From: Siderastrea siderea
Taxonomy: Eukaryota; Cnidaria; Anthozoa; Scleractinia; Rhizangiidae
Reading direction: 5' to 3'
NCBI GenBank assembly: GCA_964030785.1
Contig: OZ034968.1
Location: forward strand, 35,732,186-35,796,185
Length of the DNA stretch: 64,000 nt
Positions 35,451 through 45,475 of the stretch are shown here, one piece after another. Below the pieces are notes generated by a model. It saw only the letters and a program-made list of their open reading frames with translations. It did not search any database and was not told where the DNA came from. Made by a program: the position numbers and the translations under genes. Each line of letters begins with the position of its first letter. Position 1 is the first letter of the stretch.

Positions 35451-38400
35451 TCAACAGTATTCGTACACCTCTTCTAAATCACAACCTTCCAGGCAGCATT
35501 CTTCAACTACGTCGGTGGTACTTGCAAACTGTACGCTTCTCCGGCGGGGCTGGGCGTGGTGTTGGAGAAAACTTAAAGCTTCATTTTCGTCCATGAACAT
35601 AGATCCTAAAAGGGCACCGAAAAAAGAGAATTAACCAGAGGGCTATTTAACCCTATAACCCTTGCCCTCCTATGTTCCCGGGGGAAGGGGGGGGGGGAGG
35701 AGGGTGGGTGTGTGGTGTGTGCCGTCCAGGCCTCCAAAATTAGACCCTGTTTTAGAAGGGTTTCAGATTCAAAGTGATGCTCCGTCTTAGAAATAGGCAA
35801 TTGTTTAATACCCCGTTCTAGGTATTCACTAAATTTCAAAACGCCGTTGTAGAAAAGTTATTTCTTTGTTTGTTCGATTATACCTCCGAAATACTGTTTC
35901 TACGCAAATCAGGTTGTGTTATTTTCCCCATTAGTTAATTAGCGATTTATTTATTTTCGTATAAATAATTCAAAATCGCTGCTGATATCTTGAAGTAATA
36001 CTACACCCCGTCCTAGACGCAGTACTTTCCTGTTGTACTGGTTGTAACTTTTGAGTCTGTAGATGAAATCCTTAAGTGTGACCATTTAAATGAAAGCTGT
36101 TGAGCAGTACTTTCCTGTAGTGGTGTTACTTTTGATTCTATAGATGATAACCTAAAGAAACGAAAGCATGCAGTGCTTTCCTGGGGTACTCATAAATTCG
36201 CTGTACAAGGTGGTTTTAACTTTTCGGGTCTTGAAGATATCCTAAAGTGTGACGAAACCTATCGAACACTACGTTCCCGTGTTGGGGTTGTTCTTAAAAG
36301 CGATAAATCAGAAAAGAGACTTGTATTTAAACTTACTGCGTTTTCTCTTGCCACTGAAACACAGAGAATTATACAAGGAACTAATCTGGTCACCGCAGTA
36401 ATTTCCATGCACCGGACGTGAACCCACTTCGTTTGCTTTATATTGCTGTTCTTCCCCTGTGGAAGCTAAGTAGAACGAAATGAAATAGGATGAGTAAATT
36501 AACAAGTACAGTCCTTACCAATTTAATTCAAGATCGTGCGATTAGAATTAGAGCCAACGTCTTGGTAATGATCCCATATACCGATAAGCTGCTAAATTCG
36601 CCTCAAAATAACCTTACACATTGAAGCACAAAGGCCGGGAAAGTTAAGTTGGATTACCGGCTGATATTTTCAACTGTATATATTGTTTGCCAATTCACAG
36701 CTCGTGTGATTGGAATTGTAGCCAACGTCTTAAGGTAGTAATCTCTAACAATGATAAGCTGCTATATTCGCCTTAAAGTGATAACCTAAAACACTATAGT
36801 AGAAAGGCCAGAAAAGTTAAGTTGAATCAGTATGTTTTCAACTATATTCTTTGCCAATTCAAAAATTGATGTAGAAGCAATTCAAGCTCGTGTGATTGGA
36901 ATTGTAGTCAACGTTTTAGACAACGATCCCTAATAGTGGTCAGCTGCTAAATTCGTCTCCAAAGATCTTTACACATTGAAACATAAACATCAGAAGAGTT
37001 GAAAAACAAAATGATTAGAAGAAAGAGGATTGGCGACTTCCTCCCAAGTAATCGTAAAGTAATCGTACGAGAGCAAGTAAGAGGATAGTGGCAGATACTG
37101 AGATATGACAGTCCTTGGCCGGCAAGCTTCGCAGCTGGGGTGCACAGCATGCACGTGAGCAGGCACTCTAGTCAAAAATATGTCCCTATAAGGTACTTTA
37201 CAGTTTGTCCCCAGTCATTTCACAGGGGCACCCAATGGTTCGTTTTGGGCAATATCTGTTTGGAAGGCCTAATATCGCCTGAGATACTCCGATTTAACTG
37301 GAGTGAAAGCTAGAGATTTGTTTGGCGAACCAGCAGTTTAGACTTTCGTAAAAAGAGGGCTTATAGTTCCTATTGTTTTCGCAGTGCCAAATAAGGTCAG
37401 CTAGCATTTTAGTTGGGCCATCAGCAGCTCGGACATTCGGCGGACAGAATTCTCTTTCCTGAAGTTTTCTACGGCCTAAGTTTTCAGCAAAGAACGCCGA
37501 ACAGATCAATCTGTATTAGCTTACACAAATGTGCCTTTAAAAAGCTCTGAAACAATCTAAGAAAGCAGAAAATGATATTTTAAGTATTTTGCTAAGATTT
37601 TCTCGTTTCATCAGCTTGAGCTCGAGACTGAGCCATTCTTTTTCTTTTTACCGTCTGGAGGGCTATCGGTGATCATGTTAACAAGAGCCGACATCGAAAG
37701 AAAAAGAAAGCTGGCGATATTTTTATCTCTTAACTGTTGGTTGAACGCCAATTATTTCTCGTGCTCTAATCTAATTTGAAGGTGTTCAAATTCTCGTAAG
37801 GGTTTCGCCGTATCTCGAAAATTCTTTGCGAGTCTTATGACCATTTTGATCAAAGTATGATAAGGGATGAGAAGTAAAAATAACACTGTTGCAACTTCCT
37901 TTTTCTAGTTTCTTTTTTCTCGTTCTCCCTTGACCTCTTTGCTTACAAATCCAACTGGAGAGTGAACGACCCGTTTGCACCAGGGTGACAGAACTTGCAA
38001 GCCTTCACCAAAGAGCTGGACAATTTTTGTTTTTTGTAAATTTCTCTTCTACTATCCCGACTACAGTGAAATCATCGCAGAAATATGTACAGCAATTTAA
38101 CGAATTCCAGCTGTTGGTTGGTGGTAATTTAATTTACCATCAGCAAGAGTTAACATGTCCTAGAAAATAATCTTTTCGTAACGATTGCAGTTAACTTCGC
38201 AAACGCAAAATGAAACAAACTTCTATGTTTACACTCTATAAGCACCGACTCCATAATAGAAATAAATTGAAGGCCTTGCCATCAATTATGCCTGAACTGT
38301 GTGTTTGGACCAACGGATAGTTAAGATTCACATCTTTTGCAAATTGACATTTTGTAGCCCTCTTTAGGAAAAATGCTAACTGTGTCGAGAGCTCAAAATA

Positions 38401-38902
38401 AAATTCCGCTAATGAATTTGGCGTAGTTGAACGTACACAAACGCGCCGATGGCAAAAAAACACGGCGACCTCAGAGGCTGGGCATTGCCTTCTCTGGAAA
38501 CTTTTGTATTTTATGAAAACAGCACTCCGGGGGAACTTCTCCGGCATTGGTGGGGAAAGACCTCCACAAACGCCCACCTCCCCATAAAGGCGACCTCTCT
38601 ACATCGAACATGTTCCATTGTATCGACTGCCGATCCTTGGACTCGTGTACGCTGATTCAAACATTTTTTTAATGGCCATGCTTTCACGCCACTATTGGTC
38701 ACCCATTCACTTAAATATTGAAACCTCCACATAGCGGTCACCTCTCAGTGGCCTGTGGTTCACCAAAGATGGCCGTTGTAAAGTGCTTCGATTGTATTCG
38801 TGTAGTGCGCAGCTACTAATTACCAAACTTACCTTTTGCAAAGTTGAGACACAGAAGAATAGCAAAGAGTCCAACAGTGCTCCACAAACAGGAATGTCTC
38901 AT
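35451..38902 (-). CDS. Insulin-like peptide precursor 2 (ILP-2), three coding exons
   Basis: Exons are 38902-38833, 36456-36337 and 35605-35451, total 114 aa. A secreted insulin-family hormone precursor. Exon 1 encodes a signal peptide with core VGLFAILLCLNFA. Exon 2 gives the B chain CGDQISSLYNSLC (Cys44, Cys56), preceded by EVGSRPVHG, close to EVGQRPIHG of ILP-1, and followed by the furin-type KRKRR (60-64). Exon 3 gives the C-peptide, PRRR (83-86) and the A chain TDVVEECCLEGC...C, Cys100, 101, 105 and 114, again CC-X3-C-X8-C and ending at the final Cys. Donors are AAAG|GTAAGT and CGCA|GTAAGT; acceptors are CCACAG and CTTTTAG. Both introns are phase 1, so the frame joins without adjustment. 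The start ATG directly follows TTTTCAG, so a leader exon lies further upstream. An upstream CTTAG is an alternative exon 2 acceptor. The shared exon plan and motifs mark ILP-1 and ILP-2 as tandem paralogues; the divergence between them implies an old duplication. Confidence 0.93.
35675..35725. repeat. G-rich low-complexity tract
   Basis: Long G runs interrupted by A and T, in ILP-2 intron 2, about 75 bp upstream (in transcription order) of the A-chain exon. Could form G-quadruplex on the plus strand. Confidence 0.7.
35995..36265 (+). repeat. ~106-bp dispersed repeat, about 2.5 units, in ILP-2 intron 2
   Basis: GCAGTACTTTCCTG, TTTTGAGTCTGTAGATGAAA, GTGACCATTTAAATGAAAGC and GTACAAGGTGGTTTTAAC in family order. 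It stops about 70 bp short of the B-chain exon. Confidence 0.75.
36515..37000. repeat. Diverged triple tandem repeat in ILP-2 intron 1
   Basis: The block CGTGTGATTGGAATTGTAG...CAACGT starts at 36535, 36703 and 36899 (periods 168 and 196 bp). Each unit also carries GATAAGCTGCTA-like, GAAAAGTTAAGTTG-like and TTTGCCAATTC blocks. It directly abuts the 5' side of the B-chain exon (36456). Confidence 0.8.
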
Positions 38903-39680
38903 CTGAAAATTATACAAAAAAGAAAGAAAAAAGGAGGCATGAGAATCCGTACCCGGGCCAGTTTCTTCAACTCCAGCTTACTCTTAGATACAAACCTTGA
39001 ATTTTTTATAGTTCATCTCTAACTTGGGAGTTTGTAAAAGATCTTATTTACGTCTTTCCACTCAAATCACGGAAAGATAGTAAACAGAGGTTTCCTGCCG
39101 TAATCAACTCTTTGGAATGAAAATTGTTGTTGTTGTACTTTGACAAAGTCCTAAATTTCAACTGATAATTTTGATAAGAAAATATTTTCCAGTACTAAAG
39201 GTAGAAAGTGTGGATTTCAACGGTAGAACTTTAAACCTTTTATGGCAACGACAAGCTCGCACGTGCGGCATAACACGTGAGCTCGCATGAGACGGCTTTG
39301 CATCGTAGTTGACTGAAAAGTTGAATAAAGTTTAAATTTTAGGTGATATTTGCGACAAAAAAAATTCATTCTAACCTAAAAGCAAATACTAGCTTAACCT
39401 TTGCTTTTACTGAAAATTTTTCTGTCAGTCACGGACATTCTGTGGGCGTGGTTGTTCTACAGCAGTTGCAACTACCTTGAGCAATAAAGTTGATTAAAAT
39501 CAGTCGGAAAACTCAACAGAAAATAGTTATTTGACACTGTAAAAGTTTCCAAAAATCCTCAACAGTAACTGAAAATGGAAATTCGGCATCTTAAAAAACG
39601 ACAATGTCCTAATAATCTTTCATTAGAGATATATACAGGTACATCATCTGTTTGGAAAAAAAGTTGTAAACAGAATTGTG
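38903..39680. other. Region directly upstream of ILP-2 exon 1
   Basis: No leader exon could be fixed here. A minus-strand ACTATAAAAAATTC at about 39012-38999 is TATA-like, but the only donor that follows is too close for a normal leader. Otherwise AT-rich and non-coding. Confidence 0.3.
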
Positions 39681-39684
39681 TGGA

Positions 39685-39905
39685 GCGGAAAAGGGGGCGG
39701 GGGCCCGGGACAAAAGAGAATGGGAGGTGTAAGGAGACGGAGATTACGCAACATTGCACAATATTTCGCTATAAAAAACTGGCGAAGAGGCGGGAGACAA
39801 CAAAAATAAGGTGGGAACCGGGATTAGATGGTACGGGAAGTGGTAGGTTTACACCCTCTGTCTCCCCCCCTCTCCCTCCCCCCTCCCTCTCCCCCTCCCC
39901 CCTGA
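39685..39905. mobile_element. GC-rich hAT-like MITE, copy 2 (decayed)
   Basis: Shares GGGAGGTGTA, GCAACATTGCACAATATTTC, GGCGGGAG, GGGAACCGGGATTA and GGTACGGGAAG in order with copy 1 at 30694. The inner G-rich duplications are shorter and the right end has become a C/T tract. Target duplication not recognisable. Confidence 0.7.
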
Positions 39906-39911
39906 ATTTTA

Positions 39912-40066
39912 TATACCTAATTCAATAAAGGTTGCTTTGGCAATTGGACATTAGGCATTTGGCCACACGGAACACAATGCAATGCTTTGCTTGAGTGACC
40001 GCAAACAATAGCTTCCCAATGCCCAATTGCCCAATGCCCAAAGCAACCTTCATTGAATTAGGTATA
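39912..40066. mobile_element. MITE, 155 bp, TA-rich ends
   Basis: Terminal inverted repeats of 29 bp with one mismatch: TATACCTAATTCAATAAAGG versus TATACCTAATTCAATGAAGG, both continuing TTGCTTTGG. Flanks are TA-rich, compatible with a TA (mariner-type) target. It inserted right beside the GC-rich MITE copy 2. Confidence 0.85.
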
Positions 40067-43000
40067 TTTAGATTAAATTGACCTAATTACATAAAGTAAA
40101 CGTATTACATAATGCTCCAGCAAAATATTACGTAACACCCAAGGGTTAAAGGTACAACAGTGTGCGATATTCAAAGAAAGGGATATTATAAGAGGAAAAA
40201 TAAAGTAGAAACATTAAATTTACATGTAGCGGAAGTTGTTTTTCTATCAACAAACAAGTACATGTGACTTGCATGTTGTTTGTTGTGAGTTTTTTGTTGT
40301 TGTTTCTTGTTTGCAGATTAACAGGGATATGTTTAAATGTAATTACTTTCCAAAACGCTTTCGAGTGAACTGCAATAACCAACATGGTTAAGTAGATACC
40401 GTGTGGAAGCTTTAAACTTCAACTGATAAGGTGCTTGGACAAATAATCAGCGCTTTCCACTAAAAAGTACCACTTGAATTTTAATGTTAGTACTTTCGGA
40501 ATTTTTATGTATGGTCCCTGTAAGCACTCACGATTTTCATGCAACTAACTTGACTGAAAGTTGATAAAAGGGTTTTGTGGTGAACTGTTGACTTTAAAGA
40601 ACATTTAGTTCTTGCTACCCAAGATAACTGGTCTGAATTTAATGGCAGTTCTTAAGAAATTTTGAAGTTCCCTTAATGGCCACAAAGTGTCTGCAGGCAC
40701 GTTCTGCGCGAACTGAGACGGCAGAGGCGGTGCCGACCACGGTTGATATCGTCGTATCACCTACGATCGGATTCGCTGATAGTTGTCATATTCGACGTCA
40801 GTCGCCCGTCATTATCCTGGTATGCCACTCACGGGTTTAAACTGGAGAAACCGCGACAGGTTATTCAAGCAATTAAATCCCGCGAATTTGTCACGCGTTT
40901 TAAACAGGACCGCCAAAGATAAGATAAACTCGTCGTTTGTTGGTTTAAAGTGTCGTTCCTTTTTATAGAAGTATACCATGCATTCGGGACCGAAGATTAC
41001 AGATTGTAAGATCGCTGAACTATTATTGCACTAATCGCCGATCCACCGAGGAGAAAAAAATCAAGCTTTCAGCCGAAATGCGTTAAAAAACAATCTACTT
41101 TAAAATACTAAATCTTACATATACCTGGTGGCCAAGCTTCTCTTGGGAAGTTTCTCTAACTACGAAATAATATCTGCGGTCTGTCGATGACGTCGCCAAC
41201 TCACGTGATATGCGGAGTATGCCATGTGGGCAAAGTGCGATTTGCATTTTGGAGTGCGCTTGGCAAATTGTTGAGTATGCCTTAATCGCACAGCAACGAC
41301 GAAAATTCACTTGTGAACTCTATGACAATTCGCAGACAGACAAATAGAACAAAAGCTTAGGACTAAAAAGTAAAAAAAAAAAAGATTTAAATTGTAGTTG
41401 ATTACTATGGCACATAATTAGCTCCTCCTGCTGTAGAAAGATTAAAGTTTGAACTTCAATAGTAAAATATTATTATGAAAAGTCTAAGAAAGCTTTTTTG
41501 ATACCGTCACACTCACCATTGGCAATCTCGTTTTGCATGCACCTAAGTAAACTACAGACAGTAACTAAGCTTATAGCAAGCTCTAAATTCTAACAGAAAC
41601 TGAGCTTTCAAAATAACTTGTTTGTACTACTAAAAGTTTTTAAAAAGTTACGTCTTTGAACCGCGTGTTAAGGAGATTTACGGTAACTAAGTTGATAAGA
41701 AATTGAAAAATAGAAAGTTCAGATTACTTCTTTTCGGAGTTAAAACTTCCTACCGTTTCTTGCGGCAAACGTCAGCGTAAGTGAACTACGGTCGGCAACT
41801 ACGGCAGCTAACTTGACTGAAACACGTCCTAAGGTCCTTTCAGTGGAAGTTCGAAAACTCTTTTAAATCTTCTTCTAAATAAAGTGAAAGCGGATATACG
41901 TGATAACAGAAACTGAGTCACCCTTATTATAAGTAATACGGTGTGTTTACTGCCTTTGAGACGCACGTACAACCAATATTGGATTTGTATCGTTCATAGC
42001 CATTGCTATTTACATTTGAAAAGAGCCTGAGTTTCTATTGTGTTTGAAAAAAGGAACTCCCACAAGAAGAAACACTTTCGTGTTCTAGACATTGCTAGAA
42101 GAATCGATTTCAATGAAATTGTTCTAATCCACGAAGCTACGGCATTAAACATTAAATCCCTTAAAAGTTTTTTCGAGTTTAGGTCGTGATAACTCTAATT
42201 TTTAATCTCAACAATTTCCGGACCCCTGGACGAGCGTGTGAACTTGCAAACACTACTTTTGATTGAGTTCTTCGTGTTATTTGCTTCGTTCAACGACAGC
42301 CTTGCCACAAGCCGTAGAAACGTAAGCAAAATTTCCGGACATGAGCATAAACTTCCGAACAACACCAGAAGTTGTGAAATGACCTGTCAAATCGCAGTAA
42401 AGGCAAACGGATTGGACTGCCACAGGTACGATAAAAAGTTACGAGGGGGTAATTTGCTAGCTTCGTGACGCCCGCTTATCCTTAATATGATACACAAAAA
42501 CCGAAATGAAATCTGCCTTCCTTTAGAGGATTTCCGGAAAATTTCGTCTCCCATCATTAATTAAATTAGAAAAAGTGACCTCTAAAGTCACGTAGATGGT
42601 TTAAGTGTATCATGCTACTCACATCTGTGAAGTATCTTGTGAAAAACATCTGCATGTACATGTGCCCTTAAACTTAGCTTAGAAAAATCTCCGCCTCAAA
42701 CAACAACAAAAATAATGGTAAAATATTCTGTTACCTTCTGAGAAAATTTATATTGCTGAATATAGTAGACTATATTTAATTGTTGGTGTTACGGACTAAA
42801 AACTTGGGGGAAAAATGAAGAAAAACACGCATGAAATTATAGTTTTGTGTTAACAATTAGCTAAGCAGAAAGTATTTTTCTTAATATTCTGCTGGGCTAA
42901 GATTCTAGGCCTTATATCAACCCGAATGACATCGTTGGGAACTGGAGCCGAGACTCTGACACAATTAAGCAAGATTTGGGTGTTGTAATAACTGTTGAGT

Positions 43001-45164
43001 TTTTAATATTGTACGCTATTCAAGGATGAACTGTGTTTTTTGAACTTTGCAATTTAATTTTGCATGTAATTTTTTAAGTTTAAAAAGAGATTAAAATCTC
43101 GTTGAATAAACCGCAAGTTACACAAAGGCCCATACAAATTTCGCCTGGGAGACCAGATCACCGCAGCTGAAAACATAATTCTATAAAACAATGGTTTCGT
43201 TATATCATATTCCAAGCCAATATTAATTTGAACTCGAAAAGCTTCCAATAATGTAAAAGTACCGAGTTTTAATCGATATTTTACTCTCCACGTGCAATAA
43301 CGTGGATCAATGACACGTCTCGCATATTATTTCCTGTTCACTGAGGTAATATATTCTATTAACACCTTTTGTCGAGTTTTTAACTGTTTGTGGTAACGAT
43401 CAGCCTTCATATAATTTTCTGTATCAAGTAAATGTGATAAAAAGTGTGGAAACGAAAAACGATGAACACAAATGCTAACATTCATCCTCTAGTCTTTTGT
43501 GTCGGTGTTGTTTTTCACCGTTTCACTGGAACACTCTCCCCTGTATAGACATAACACTTTCAAGAAGAGTTAATTTAACTTTGACCTGAAACTCCCGTCA
43601 TGTTGTTATCGGAAATGAAACGCGTTTGTACAGTTTGTACAGTTAACGATTGTTTCAAATGGACATACTGTAATTCAGTTTTGATATTTCATTTATGTTG
43701 AGAGGAAATGTAAATAATTTCAAAGTACTACCTTGGAAGAGTGAGTGAGCGAAGAAAATTCCCGCATTTTTCAGACCACAGAGATTATGAGCTAAAAAAA
43801 CCCTCTTTTCTGCTTGAATATGCGGCTTTTCAGTAATAGGGGTGCTTTTTTAGACCAGTGTTTTATTCTTGTCCTGCAAAGCAAACGTTCCAGCTTGCTC
43901 GATCATTTTGATTTTATCAATTTTAATCTCATATAATAGTTCGATTTACGTACCTTGATATCTAGTCCACAATCTTAGAAGCCTTGATCTCTGAGATTCT
44001 AGCGTTCGTTTTTTATCACCAGCCGCCCAGTTTGTCGAAAAATGAGCCGGTTTGTTTTTATTCGCGTTTACTTCGGAAACCACGTGTCCCTTTTAATACA
44101 AAACCCTCTTACGTTATTGTAAAAATATGGCACCTACTTTTCAAGTAAAATCTTATTTCTACAAACGACTTTTGTTCGTTAAAGACGCTTCCGTTACTTT
44201 CTATTGTGCCGATATTTTGCATCTGTCAACAGAACAAAATTATTTTCGATTATTTGCCACAAACATTTCCTTTTCAGTTTATTTTAAGCTCCTTAGCGCG
44301 GGCGAAATGTATAACTACTACCTTCACCCGAGTCAGCTGCCGTTTCGCTGCTGTTTTGACGGGAAAAAATGATTTGCAAGGGATGAGCATCAATCGCCGG
44401 AAGCTTGTTTTGATCAACTTTCCACTGAACTGCTTACGAGTGTTTAGGTCCGCCTACCTTTAAAGCAGTTTCGAGATTGAAGTTGTCTCCCTTTTTTAAC
44501 AAACGAACTTCACCAGGAAAAGAAACGCTGAATGACAGATTCATTCAAATCGTGACAAGTAGTATCGTTTCCTCTACCGTTTAAGCTAGCTAATTTAACG
44601 GATAATGTTTGAGTTCAATTAGTCGTTTCACAGGAAAACAGACGAACCAAGTCTAACGCCCTTGCAAAGTAAATACTTATCGCCTTGCGGGCATGAAATC
44701 TTTTTAGAATTGAGCGGAGAATTTCCGTGCACTTAAAATCTGTTTGGTTTGATTATAATATTCTTAAGGCTCTTTGTTGTTAAATAGCCTTTACTTAATT
44801 CCATCTTGACTTCTGAACAATCTTAAATTTTGGTTGCATTCCAACTTCCTACTTTTAAACAGGATACTGTATCGTTAAATAGGTATTTGAAAGTAAAATG
44901 TCATGAATGGTATTTTGCTATTTCTCACATCCGGCGTTATTTGGCATGTACACAAGAGGTATCGCTTTAATCCTTACACTCCCAGAGCCACAAACCCTGA
45001 TTCGTTTGGACCATTTTATAACCATTCCTTATCTTCGTGAGATCGCACGAGATCGAACACTTAATTAAGCAAGCTCAAACGAACTGTCATCTTGTTTTGA
45101 TATGGCGAGCGAAACCTGGGGAGAGTAAAAAAACTGCCGAAGAGGCGGCATCCCACGGAAGAAT
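40067..45164. other. Mostly non-coding region upstream of ILP-2
   Basis: No gene is supported. Two weak exon candidates: a minus-strand open stretch at 41310-41124 ending in CACCAG|GTATAT, and the plus-strand signal-peptide-like frame at 42238-42425. A CpG-bearing patch lies at 40690-40900. The rest is AT-rich. Confidence 0.35.
42238..42468 (+). other. Signal-peptide-like open frame without ATG
   Basis: The frame begins at GTG and reads NLQTLLLIEFFVLFASFNDS, a convincing secretory leader, then a Cys-bearing stretch RSCEMTCQIAVKANGLDCHR, where CACAG|GTACGA offers a splice donor at about 42425. No in-frame ATG precedes it. It could be a lost start, an exon with its Met upstream, or chance. Confidence 0.15.
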
Positions 45165-45255
45165 AGGCTACAGTCTAACGTTTGAGTCTGCTGATGAAAT
45201 CATAGCGGGGTGTGACCATTCCAATGAAAGCCTCTGAGCTGTACCTTCTAGTGTA
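45165..45255 (+). repeat. ~106-bp dispersed repeat unit
   Basis: AACGTTTGAGTCTGCTGATG, GTGTGACCATTCCAATGAAA and a following GAGCTGTACCTTC in family order. Confidence 0.7.
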
Positions 45256-45324
45256 AAATCTAGTTGTAAATGTGATCAACACCACTTAAATTTGAACATT
45301 AATATATGAAATTCAGATATTTGA

Positions 45325-45475
45325 ACTGCGGATAAAAGTGTTTCAACCTAAGCGGTTGAAAAGAAGAAACCTGAAAAAATTCAGGCTTGAACGCGAATCG
45401 AACCCATGACCTCTGCGATACCGATGCAGCGCTCTAACCAACTGAGCTATCAAGCCAACTGGGAGGTGGTTGATA
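45325..45475 (-). mobile_element. tRNA-derived SINE, family 3
   Basis: Minus strand: GGCTTGATAGCTCAGTTGGT (A box), GCGCTGCATCGGTATCGCAG, B box GGTTCGATTC, GCCTGAATTTTTTCAGG, then the TCTTCTTTTCAACCGCTTAG tail. Position 33 of the anticodon loop is not U and the 3' acceptor strand is degraded, so not a tRNA gene. Confidence 0.8.

Noticed and set aside
37294..37509. Minus-strand open frame with two cysteines, first considered as the ILP-2 B-chain exon
   Set aside because: The Cys-Cys spacing is too long and no CG motif is present. The frame at 36456-36337 fits the B-chain pattern, ILP-1 similarity and splice phase exactly.
43130..43200. Minus-strand CGDLVSQ followed out of frame by NLYGPLC, resembling a broken third insulin B chain
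   Set aside because: It needs a frameshift, has a stop just upstream and lacks the conserved RP-HG lead-in. The similarity is a few codons and most likely chance.
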